From contig JBHGNT010000005.1 of the NCBI GenBank assembly GCA_043228905.1, forward strand, positions 15,066,001-15,130,000: a DNA stretch of 64,000 bases. Reading direction: 5' to 3'. The notes under the pieces were generated by a model that was not told where the DNA came from, did no database searches, and saw only the letters and a list, made by a program, of their open reading frames with translations. Positions 21,723 through 32,560 of the stretch are shown here, one piece after another. The position numbers and the translations under genes are program-made. The stretch comes from Azolla caroliniana (taxonomy: Eukaryota; Polypodiophyta). The stretch's first letter is position 1. Each line of letters opens with the position of its first letter.

Positions 21723-23600
21723 ATAAACCATATGGATGATGTTTGGGCATCTTCGCTCTGCAACATGTATCACATGTCTGCACGTAGTCTTCGACAAATC
21801 TTCGCATATGCGGCCATCAAAATGATCGTTGTACTAAATCCAACGTTTTAGTACTACCAAAATGTGCAGTTGTGTATGTGTCATGACAATGTTGAACTAC
21901 TTGAAGATGACATGGACCATTGGGAACATACAAAAGTTGCTTAAAGAAAAGTAATCCATCATGACATTACAATTGTCAATAATCCGTACCTGGTTGTTGT
22001 GACCGTGAGCAGGATGCCCGAGAGGAATCAATTTAATCTAGAATAGCTTGAGCGAAAACATTTGTCTTCAAATCTTCGCGTATGGTATCAATAAGGCGGG
22101 AATCTAATGGAGTTTCAAAAACCAATGTTGCTTGCAATCATGCCGAACCCATGATTACTTGCTTTTTATTTTTGAAGGTCAGATCCCCAGGATGAGGTGC
22201 TAGATACAAGCGTCGTGATAATGCATTTGCCTTCCCTTGTTGCTTGCCCAGAAAATATGTAATCTTGAAGTCGAAACGAGTGAGGAATTGGGCCCACCGA
22301 GCTTGTCGTCTATTTAATACACGAGCATTCTAGAAGTAGGCAAGATTCTTGTCATCACTAAATACAATGACTTGATGAGGAGATCCTTCTAAGAAATGCC
22401 TCCATTGTGCAAAAGAGTCCACTATTGCTAATAGCTCCCTGTCATGTATCTCGTAGTTGATTTCGGTGGTGTCAAATTTGTGTGAGTGGAAAGCTTCGGG
22501 ATGTAGCTTCTCATCATTGCCTCGCTGTGACAAAATACTACTGAGCCCAAAATCCACCAAAATCCGATGCGTCTGCCTCAATGATAAATGGTCTTTGCGG
22601 GTCAAGATGAGTTAGAATAGGGACCGATGTAAATGTTTTTTTGAGATCTACAAAAGTCGTGTCCGCTTAGACCAAGGCACAGTTTGATTTACTTTTTTTT
22701 ATGATAAAAATCATTGGCGCCAAGCGTGAGGTATTCTTTGTAAGTTGTGTGAGAGGCAAAATAAGTTGTGAGTAGTCCTTTACAAACTTGCGATAGAAAT
22801 TTGTGAAACCTAAAAAACATTGTGTATCTCGCAACGAACATGGAGTCTGCCACTCTAACACAATTTAGACCTTAGCTAGATCCATAGAGATTCCTTCCGA
22901 GGAGATGACATAGCCAAGAAATTCCACCTATTTACAATCAAAACTACATTTCTCTAGTTTTGCATAAAGACCATGTTCTCATAGTCGTTTTTAGTACGAA
23001 TACTACATGAGAATCATGCTCTGCTTGTGTCTTTGAATAAACTAGCAGATCATCCAAGTAGATGATAAAACTAATGTCCAAAAGATCTCAAAATATATCA
23101 TTTGTCATGTGTTGGAAAACTCGGGGTGCAGAGGTGAGGCCGAATGGTATAATTGTATATTCAAAGTGCCCATATCGGGTGTGAAAACCTATCTTCCATT
23201 CGTCTCCCGATCAGATCTGTGCGAGGTTATATGCTCCTCGTAAGTTGATCTTAGTGAAAAACATTGCACCATTAATCCTTTCTAGAAGACTCGAGATCAG
23301 AGGAATTGCATACCTATTCCTAATGGTGACTTTATTCAAGCCATGGTAATCCATGACTAGGCGAAGTGATCCATCCTTTTTCTTTACAAAGAAGATGGGT
23401 GTGCCGGCTGGAGATTTCGAATGTCGAATGAACCCATCTGCTAGATTTTCCTCTATGTAGGCTCAAAGAACTTCAAGCTTGCTTGGTGATAAGTTGTCGA
23501 TTGGTCCCCACGGTGGCTCTTTTCCTGGTTGTAAATCAATGGGACAATCATACAGTCAATGTTGAGGAAGAGTACTTGCTTTTACCTTCTCAAAAACTTC
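21723..23600 (-). pseudogene. Chromovirus D RT, RNase H and integrase N-terminus
   Basis: Minus strand, from right to left. RT includes [19 protein letters not shown]-type text near 23300 and the catalytic YLDD (complement of ATCATCCAAGTA, about 23045-23056), then [19 protein letters not shown] (22750-22810). RNase H has TTEINYEIHDRELLAIVDSF and WRHFLEGSPH (22380-22470). The integrase zinc domain has VEDYVQTCDTCCRAKMPKHH (21740-21800). Many stops and frame changes. The integrase continues at 15862 on the other side of copia C. Confidence 0.85.
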
Positions 23601-23674
23601 GGCATAATGGTGATACTTCTTCGGAAGTTGAATTGGTGACTCCTCCTTAGTGATACTGGAAGGTTTCACTAATA

Positions 23675-24121
23675 TTACAAATACAAACATTGGTTCCTTG
23701 CGTCCTTCCTCACGCAATTGATGTAGCAAAATGTTTGAAATTTCATGAGTAGATCCTCGAGGTTGACGATACTTGATTTCTCTTGTTCTCCAATCAATTT
23801 TGGGTTGTGTAATTCAAACAATGGTAACCCCAAGACAATTGGATGCTCTGGACTACTAATTATATTAAATGATATTTCGCATGCCAAAATGTCTAGGACA
23901 ACACGAACCAACTCTGACTCTTCTATGATATTTCCAGAAGCAATGGGACAACAATCAATGACTACTACAGAAGTTGGGCAAGGGAGCTTTCTTAGGGATA
24001 TCTGATGAACTTGGGCAAAATTCCTATCCATGAAACAAGAATTGGCTCTAGAATCTAAGACTGTTAAGACATGTACTGGAGGATTACTTTTAGTACTAAC
24101 TGCTACTTGAGCTACGAACAC
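23675..24121 (-). pseudogene. Chromovirus D protease
   Basis: Minus-strand frame of 148 residues with VLTVLDSRANSCFMD at the active site (D-S-R-A where the family has D-S-G-A), followed by the flap region and ISSPEHPIVLGLPLFELHNP, typical of gypsy proteases just before RT. The Gly to Arg change should abolish activity. Confidence 0.85.
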
Positions 24122-26046
24122 CTTGCTAACTTACTTCGAGGGAATGGAACCACTAATGGGTTGCACAGATTCAGGGTTGTCCAACCAAATGACTCCTATT
24201 TTGGCTAGACTCAATCGTTTATCTCTTCTCTTAGTTGACTAAGGACTTCAAATTTGTTGGATAAACTTGGATTACTAGGATTATCAAACACTCCTAATGA
24301 AATAGACTCGGGTTTAGTACTAACGACTACTTGATTTACCTGTCTTCTTGGCTTATGGGGACAAATTACTACAATATGCTCCGATCCACCGCAATATAGA
24401 CATAGTTGATTTGTTCAGCGTCGTTGCTTTTCCTCTTCCGATAATGGTCCACAACAACTTGTGGTGTTGATTTCCATTGGTGTTGGAGTATTTACTAAAG
24501 ACGCATTATATGACACCCTTGGAAAAGGTTTTACTACAGTTGAGACGTAGGTGGGTGGCATTTGGAACTAACGTTCCAAACATCATTCGAAAAGCCAATT
24601 ATTGCATCGTACCGCTCAATTGATTGCTTTTGTGAGCGACTTTGGTTCTTTGGGGAAAGTCAAGAGTAAATCCTTGACGTCATTACATACTAGGCCATTA
24701 TTAGCAAATTTGCTCCATCAATGCTTGGTCATCCCAAGGAATATCAGTGGCTAGAAGATGGAAATCCACAGCATAAGCCGAGGTTAGCCGATCACCTTGG
24801 CGCAGTCTTCGGATTTTGTTGATTGCCGTCCTAACGCTATCGGTATCTCCAAAACATGCTTTAAACTTGCTAATAAACTCCTCAAAATTATTAAATTAAC
24901 AAATGAAAGTCTTTTTCTAACAAAGGGGCGAACCATGCCAAAGTTGTGCCACTAAGTAGCGTGCCTACTAGTCCCACTTGTGATCACGTTGTCGTAGTGT
25001 ATTTCGTACACTACGTGAAAAAGTAAAAATAATATAACCGATTTAATTACATATAAATAAATAAAATAAGAATATCAAAATATTTATCACGTGCATAGGG
25101 CAAGATTCAAACCTTGTACCTCCACGTAGCCAAACCTCAACTTTATCATTATGCTACCTTATCTTTAGTGTTCTACAAATAGATTTAATAACTATAACTG
25201 CTTTATTTGCGCCTACCTTTATTAAAAGGTAAATCATGTATTTTTAGAGTGCGTGAGTATTTTATAGAAAAACGCAATCAACTAAAAAGTGACTCATGCA
25301 CATCTAGCGTGCATGGGCACTATATTTAGCAAATAAAAGCAAGGATTAGAAAAGCATCACATGCACATTTAGTGTGCATGAACATATTAGAAAAAAGCAT
25401 GTAGCTATGCTTAGTCTCTCCCATCACTATATAAGGATGGGGAGCACAATGTAATAGGTGTGTGAAATATTTGGAAATTGGATATATTTCCGAAAACACC
25501 AACCGATTAATATAATCGTGGGATTCACGAAAATAATATAATCTATACTTGTGGGATTCACAAGTTTCTTATATCTTTCTTTCAATCTAAATACATATTC
25601 TTATCTAAATATTGATTAATTGAATACAATACACTCGTGGGATTCACGAAATTTCTATCTCTCTTCTAATAATCTATTCATTACTAGCCTCATCTCATAT
25701 TCTTCTTTCTCCTAGTCCAAAACCTCGGCGGTTCCCACCCGACTCACGCAATGATCCGGAGCCGAAAGGCACGACAACGTTCCATTGAACTTCATAGGAA
25801 GACCAATCTTGGGTTCTTTGGGAGTCCCTTGAGTGCTTGGTTCCTTTTGTTGCAATGACACAATAGTTGCTTCAAGTTGTTGCAGGCGTAAGGTCAGCTC
25901 CCCATGTTGTTGTTGGTTTTCTAGAGCTATTTGTTAAAAATCCCCCAACAAACGTTGATTTTCTTGTTCTAGTGCTACACACTTTTCTTCTAAGCACTCG
26001 AGCTCCGAGAAAACGGATTGGTATTCTTGAGCGCTAACAATTGCCA
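24122..26046 (-). pseudogene. Chromovirus D gag, split by a solo LTR
   Basis: The ATG is at 26046 (minus). The first part is a coiled-coil-like segment rich in Glu, Gln and Leu (25990-25880) and reaches PMKFNGT at the insertion site. After the LTR (24990-25776) gag resumes with VGTLLSGTTLAWFAPLLEKD (about 24900-24970). A CCHC knuckle CLYCGGSEHIVVIC lies near 24360-24405. Stops are frequent. The region feeds directly into the protease. Confidence 0.82.
24990..25776 (+). repeat. Solo LTR in gag of chromovirus D (gypsy K type)
   Basis: Runs from TGTCGTAGTG to GGCACGACA, flanked on both sides by ACGT. It aligns over its length with the LTR of gypsy K (40493-41442): CGTACACTACGTGAAAAA, CACATCTAGCGTGCAT, and the promoter block CACTATATAAGGATGGGGAGC (here single, about 25424). 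No internal sequence is attached, so it is a recombination product of a complete insertion. Confidence 0.92.
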
Positions 26047-26126
26047 TTTATTATTGGAGGAAGGAAGGATAAGAGGATTAGTGTGAAGGGAAGGAGGGAT
26101 AAGAAGATGAGAAATTTGGTTCAAAC

Positions 26127-26559
26127 TATCAAGGATAATACTAGAGGCAAGGAGAATTAGTACTAAAGATAGAGAAGAAGAATGAGGATTAGTACTAAGA
26201 AGGGAAAGAGTGTGAGAATCACGAGAGGGGAGAGAGAGAGAGAGAGAACGGTGACAAAAAGAAGTATATTATATTATATGAAGAAAGATACAATAACAAC
26301 TAGGAGGATTACGACTGGTGTTGAACTGAATTGGTTCTAAATAATGTCATGTGCCTCTACTTATAGTATTGTTAGGAATACTCCTGAAGTTTCTAGAATG
26401 TTCCAGAGTAATCTGGAATATACATGAATTTCCTATAGTGAAATAATAAATGAAAATAATATATTTCGTATTATAATGCATAGTTTAATGGTATGGCTTC
26501 AACTCGTGTGATACAAGGTCATGGGTTCGAATAAATGATTTTGGAGCCATATCATGACA
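26127..26559 (-). repeat. 5' LTR of chromovirus D
   Basis: 433 bp, reading TGTCATGATATGG...TTGATA on the minus strand (the terminal TGTC on the plus side has become TATC). It matches the 3' LTR apart from the LINE insertion. A short (GA)n run is at 26228-26248. Confidence 0.87.
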
Positions 26560-27116
26560 TTGTCGAGCTTCTCCCTCGAAAGCGAGCTTCCTATACCTCT
26601 GTCCATTTCTCTTCTTGTTTGTTCTTACCGGGTGTTAGGTCTTTGTTTGTGTTGAAGGCTCTTGTCGGCTGCAGAGGATGTTCTAACCCTCGCGCTCTGT
26701 TACCATGTAGAAGTAGCGTGCGAAAGCTAAAAACACACATCACAACCGGCTCGGCCGGATAGCCACAAAAAACACAGAGAATGGAATACAAAGAGTAGGT
26801 GAGAGAGAGAGAGACAGAGAGAGCAAGACAATAATCTCTATTTCAAAAACTTTGTAAAACTCTGTGCATACAATGTGCTCTGTGAGCACTTTTATAAAAG
26901 TCCTTAAAAGGACTGACAAGTACTTCAATGCTCATACCGAGAGACTGGCACTCACTCCTAAAAATATGCCTACATACTAGGCTAGGATCGTAGGCCTCTA
27001 ATGGCCTACCGATTGCACTCAGAGTCAGACACTGATCCGGTTCTTCATTCTGAACATTGATCCGGCTCTTGGCTTGTTCAGCCAATCCAGATCATGTTGA
27101 CCTTGCTCGCTCGACA
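26560..27116 (-). mobile_element. Copia E gag start, primer site and 5' LTR (right piece)
   Basis: Minus strand. The LTR (26706-27116) reads TGTCGAGCGAGCAAGG...GCTACTTCTACA. The next 12 bases on the minus strand, TGGTAACAGAGC (plus 26694-26705), are the tRNA-iMet site with one mismatch. The gag beginning (26560-26640) corresponds to the ELLTEKLDRSN region of copia H and continues at 13769 on the other side of chromovirus D. A TATA-like TTTATAAAAGTGC lies near 26890 on the minus strand. The LTR belongs with those of copias F, G and G'. Confidence 0.85.
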
Positions 27117-27660
27117 GGGGGGTTGGCTGACTGTGGCAATTATGACAAGTGCAAGGCACAATCAAGTGGGGAAATGTATGTTGGTTATCGTGACAGGTCC
27201 CAATTGACAGATACGAACATTAGGATTAGGGGATGACATTGGTGATAAAGGCACAAGAAATCTCATTTTCCACCATTGACAATATTCACTCAACTCCCAT
27301 CAATGCCAAAGCACAAGTCGTGTTGGAATTGGTCACCCCAATAACACTATGGACTCTTTGGAAACAATAGGTCTTCGTCAATCAAACTGTGCACTTGGTG
27401 GGCGACGTTATTACAAGAGATATGGACTGAACTTGTAGCCACGCTAAAGAGCCTATACGATGGCATCATGGGCGGATCTGATGGAGCCGAATTACAATGA
27501 TTAGCCTTTATCCAACAATGGTCGTCCTCTTCCTTTTTAAGTCAAGGGGCCTCCACATAAGATGGAACTATCGAATCCCTTTTGAGATTTGTATATAACA
27601 TTCTCAGCTGTAAAGTTTAATAACTAATGGAAGGAGTTTTGTTTTTTGAAAAAAAAAACC
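27117..27660. other. Possible degenerate LINE 3' end
   Basis: No intact ORF. Broken plus-strand text (LWTLWKQ, QTVHLVGDVI) is reminiscent of the C-terminal part of plant LINE ORF2, and the stretch ends TAACTAATGGAAGGAG...TTTTTTGAAAAAAAAAAC. The same tail (CTAACTAATGGGAAGTAG, T-run, A-run) appears at 35733-35772. Weak evidence, given as a hint. Confidence 0.3.
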
Positions 27661-28990
27661 CACTGTTATGTAATATGCATCATTCCACCTTATCTCTCTT
27701 TCATTAATCATATATGAGTTTAGGGTTTAGTGCAAAAGATAGACAAACAAACATTAAAAGAGATTCAACCTCAAGTTCTTGTGTGAGAGAGGAGTACTTG
27801 CCACGAGAGAATAGCAAAGGAAGGGTGAAGGATGTAGGAGAAACATGATTACATAGAATAACCAAGAAGCAAAAGGTTTTCTCATTCCATCTTTAATATG
27901 AGTTTTATTTAGCACCATTTTTATATCTTTGGTATTTTGTCGTTGGTTAAAATAGTTTGATTGAAACACAAGAACCACCTAGATTTTGATTTTTTGAAAA
28001 TTCTAATTTGAATCAGTCCTTGACATTACCCAAACAAAGTACCTTCCAAGAGGGTAACTTACATTGTGCCTTGGACTTTGTCCAACATTGATCTACATCC
28101 GATACCTCTAAAATTCTAAAAGATTGGTTTCCCCACTTATATTTCAATGTTCCTTATACCATCAACAACTAATTACCCACCATAATTAAACTTAAATATG
28201 TTTACTTATTGAATTTCTAAGGCTAAAATATTTGTGGCTTTTGAGGTTGTTGTTGTGTTGTATGCATCATTCATAGGAAACTCTCGATAATTTAGATCAT
28301 TCATGTGAATTAATTATTTGCTAGCTTTTATGTCACATATTTCACAATTCAAAGTGCAGAAATGGTAGGTTTACCCTTCACCTCTAAAAGAATGGATCTA
28401 CAATATTGATGTTGACACATCCTCTTGGACATAAATATTGAGAAGAGATAGGATTGCCTTTTAAGAATACTTTAAGAGCTGAGTACTAACAACTTTGTAT
28501 GAATACTTGAACCTTCTCATTGCAAAACATCAGAATTTGTGTACTTATAATTTTGAACATTAAAGCTACTTTGCAGCATTGCAATTAGAACCACTAAACC
28601 TCACACTTTCTTAATATTGACTTTTAAATACTAATGCCATAAATTTCATTCCTTTTATTCGAAAAAGAGAATGTAGAAATTGTCGAGCTATTTGTGTGGT
28701 GGTAAAATTTTGGTGTGGATGATCTCAAACTAACATTAACTTTAAAGCCCAAGCCAACATCGAATAGAGTACCCACGAGTGATGACCTTGGATTGGAATT
28801 CTGATCTCTCGTGGAGTTTCACTATTTTTGTAAGGTGTGAGAGTTCCCTAATTTCATAAACATTAATGTAGTGGGGCATGTCAAACTCTTTTGACACGGT
28901 GTGGGGTGTATAAAGGAAATTCGTCGGGGTGGTAGTGGCGAGTCGTGACACATGGACGTCCCCATGGTAGGTGAAAGAAAGGATGGAAGG
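27661..28990. other. Intergenic AT-rich DNA without recognisable features
   Basis: Only short chance reading frames. No LTR ends, catalytic motifs or coding-like stretches were seen. It separates the copia E remnant from the promoter region of the receptor kinase. Confidence 0.5.
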
Positions 28991-29599
28991 CGATGAATGG
29001 ATGCCATGCGGCCATGCCTCACTCACTCACTCACTCCCGAGTCCCCCGCAACCCTCCGCGGGTGTGTGCCCCCCCTCCCCCCTCCTGTCCCTGTCCCGGT
29101 GCGTGTGTGGGGTTGGACAGGTTCTTTCATCATCCGTACCTATCTATAGTTACCTACTTAATTTACATAGTACATACATACATATAAATAATAACAATAA
29201 CACAAACAACAACAATAATGCACACGTTCGTTCATTAACGCCTTTTAAATTTGAGTCATGCGAATAATTACATACATATATATATATATATATATACGAA
29301 TATATATATCTATGTATATACATATACATATACATATATCATATATGTATGTCGTGCGATGATATATGTATATCGTGCGCGCGCGCGGGTGCTTCCTCAC
29401 CGACACACTCACCGTCGACCGAGTCACCACCCTCTCCTCTATTCGTCTGTTCTTGCTCAGCTCTCTCTCACTTGATATGTGTTTTGTTATGTATGTGTGT
29501 GTGTTGTACATATGTAAGAGGAGAGGGACGACGACAAAGAAGAAGCACACACGGTCTGTCTCACTCACTCAACTAACTTTCATAAGTAATCCTATTAGG

Positions 29600-29648
<49 letters not shown>

Positions 29649-29694
29649 CAGAATCTTTCATATACATACATACACATATATAATATATATATAT
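28991..29694 (+). promoter_or_regulatory. Upstream region of the receptor kinase, rich in simple repeats
   Basis: Contains (ACTC)n at about 29020-29037, pyrimidine-rich CCCCCCCTCCCCCC near 29072, (AT)n runs at 29277-29296, a GCGCGCGCGCG patch at 29378-29388, and a long (GA)n tract at 29606-29647. GA/CT tracts near transcription starts are common in plant promoters and bind GAGA-type factors (general knowledge). No further element could be assigned. Confidence 0.45.
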
Positions 29695-29703
29695 ATATAA
29701 AAG
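29695..29703 (+). promoter_or_regulatory. TATA box of the receptor kinase gene
   Basis: TATATAAAAG at the end of a (TA)n run, followed by ACACATACAC. It lies about 75 bp before the ATG at 29775, leaving room for a short leader that contains CATCATCATC-type repeats. Confidence 0.55.
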
Positions 29704-29774
29704 ACACATACACAAACCATCAGTCTTCTTATTCATCTAGTCAATCATCCTCATCCTCATCATCCAAGCTGCAA

Positions 29775-32511
29775 ATGACGGTCGATAGATCCTTCTACCA
29801 CTACAGCTACATCATCCTCTTCTTCATCTCCTCCACTTACTGGTGCTACTGCTCATATCATCTCATATGTTTGTGCGATGCCTTTGTCAATCTCAACGAC
29901 ATTAACCCCGGCCTTCCTCCTCCTCCTTCATTATCCTTGACATTTTGGAATGACACGGACACCCTCTTACGATTTAAGGCCACAGCTGTTGTAGCTGCAG
30001 GTAGTGCCGGCCATGGCGCTCTGAGTAGCTGGAATACGTCGGATTGCTGCGCAGAAAACCCGTCGACGTGGGTTGGAGTGAGGTGCGGCGGGGCAGCAGG
30101 CAACAGCAGCAGCAGCAGCAGCAGCAGGAGGAGGAGGAGGAGGGTATGGAAGCTGTCTCTGAAGGGCATGCAGCTGCGTGGCAGTATCCAGGCCCTGACA
30201 TCCCTCACGGAGCTGAGGGTGCTGAGCCTCCCCGAGAACCAATTGGATGTGGAGGTGGAGGTGGAGGTGGGACAGTGGAGCCGCCTGGGGCTTTTGAACC
30301 TCTCCTCCAACCACTTGTGGGGCCCAATCCCGGATGCCATCTCCTCTCTCACTCGCCTCCGGAGGCTGGACCTCTCCCGGAATGCGTTAAACGGACCCAT
30401 TCCACCTCACATCAACTCCTTGACTCGCCTCTTGACGCTGGACCTCCACCACAACGCTCTCACTGGTCCCCTTCCCATGCTCTCTTTGCCCCTCCTCAAA
30501 GACCTCCGCCTTCAGTACAATAATCTCAGCGGTCAACTCCCTCCTCAACTCTTGCGACGCTTCCCGCTCTCCTCCTTCATTGGGAACCCTAATCTATGCC
30601 TCCCCTCTTCCTCTTCCTCTTCCTCCTCCTGCAACTCCAATGCCAATGCCAGTGTAAGCAGCAGCCGCAGTGGAGGCGTCGTTAGTAGCAACCCATCTAC
30701 ACCAATGTATAGCAGTTACTACCACATTCCTCCATCATCCACCACCCCTACATACAGTGGGCGTGGAGGGGACGGGTCTCCCAAACATAACCCCAGCAAA
30801 CTGAGCTTTGGTGTCATTATTGCTATTGTTACCGTGGATATGATTGTTATCCTTTTCTTAGCTCTCACTTTCTTGCTGTATTACTGGAAGAAAGTCAAGA
30901 TCCTTTGTGATTTTTGTGGTGGTGGTGGTGGTGGTGAGGAAGATGGAAGCCGCCAATCATCACCAACTCTTAAGCCTGGATCCCATCACCTGCCTAGTAC
31001 CTTCCAATCGGGCCACCAAGAAGACGGTGAGAAGAGCAGCACGCTCGTGTTCTTGGATGCCATGAGCGCATTTCCTTGCAGGAGGTTTGAATTAGAGGAT
31101 TTGTTGAGATCGTCGGCAGAGATGCTGGGGAAGGGGAGCTTTGGGACGACCTACAAGGCAGTGTTGGGAGATGGCTACGCAGTGGCTGTCAAGCGCTTGA
31201 AGGATGTTGTGCTCATAGATGATGATCATCATCAACAATGCAGGTATAGCACTACTACTACTACTACTACTGATGATGATGATGATGCTGATGGGTCAAG
31301 GACAGTACTAGAGTTGTTCGAGCAATGCATAGAGACAATCGGTAGGCTCAATGATCACCCCAATATTGTGCCCTTGCGAGCCTACTACTGCGCCACAGAT
31401 GAGAAGCTCCTCATCTATGATTTCATGCCCAATGGCAATCTTTTCAGCCTTCTCCATGGTATTCTCCTCTCCTTCCTCTCTTTTTCTTATTGGAGCTTTC
31501 TAGCGTTCACTACACAAGGGAGGTTATTCATTGCAGTGAACTTGAACTTGAACACATTGTTTTGGTGTTAGTTTTATCTTCTTAGTGAATTAAACCAACA
31601 TTTTTGTCGCAGCTCTTTGCCATTTACGTTTCATCATCAATTTTTTTAGTAATTAATCAACTCCATCCCTTCCCTTCCTTGGCTTGAAGAAGAAGAAGAA
31701 GAAGAAGAAGTAGGAGTAAGAGTAGGAGTAGTGGAGTCAAGAGTTTGCACTGTCCCACCGCCAGCGTGGAAATGGACATGATCAGACAGACATAGCATGG
31801 AATAGTTGAAGCGGATAAGAACATTAGAGCTTCCCAAAGACGTTTAGTGGCTGCCCATCCGTGCTGTAAAATGATGGCAATCTGTCCTTGGGCCCCATCC
31901 ATCAGATCGCAACTGATCTCTAGCGGACGTTTTAAGGATGTCTATCTATCTATCTATCTATCCACCTCGCCTGTAGGTAGAGACGTTAAAACGTTAAAGT
32001 CAGAATTAGATTGGCTCATCAATCAAGCCTATGCCAGAACTTTAGAGACTTCTCTTATTACAGCAAGTGCTTGCCATGAAAAAACAGGATGATTTCGAAA
32101 ATGCTGTAAAGACTACTTCTCTCACAAGAAGTGGTTGCAAAACCAAGGCCGGTGGTGGGATGTTGTGACTGAATTTCAAGGCTCGTATTGGTAGCTTCCA
32201 ACTATCTATTCAAGAAGAGAATAGTGGTTCTTGTTATTGTACACATTGGTTTTATATCCTATTAATTTTAGTTACAGAATGCATTGATTACCTATATTAC
32301 CAATGTGCTTAGGTGTAGGAAGTTCTACACAACAGACAAGGCAAAGAGGTCAAAACTAATGTGATTGGGATTGTGCTTCCCAGTCCATGTGTTCTGCACC
32401 ATCAACATTGTCAAGGGGTGGGTATTCTGCAAGATGTTTGAAAGGCTCTACTTTTATTTCCCACCCAGGGTGGTTGTACCGTGTTGGAATGATGTAGCTT
32501 TGACTATCTCG

Positions 32512-32560
<49 letters not shown>

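Larger units (their letters stand above)
13770..26559 (-). mobile_element. Ty3/gypsy chromovirus D (host of nested insertions)
   Basis: LTRs lie at 13770-14754 (3', carrying a LINE scrap) and 26127-26559 (5'); gag, protease, RT, RNase H, integrase and chromodomain read right to left. Ends are TGTCAAGG...CATGACA. Flanks are CTATC on the left and TTGTC on the right; the intact homologue in copia H reads CTGTC, so each target-site copy appears to have one transition. D sits in copia E gag and itself contains copia C (15863-21722) and a solo LTR (24990-25776). All ORFs are broken. Confidence 0.9.

Noticed and set aside
29858-30400. Minus-strand and shifted frames over exon 1 of the kinase (up to 180 residues)
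   Set aside because: Produced by GC-rich LRR codons and trinucleotide repeats; the plus-strand LRR frame explains the sequence.
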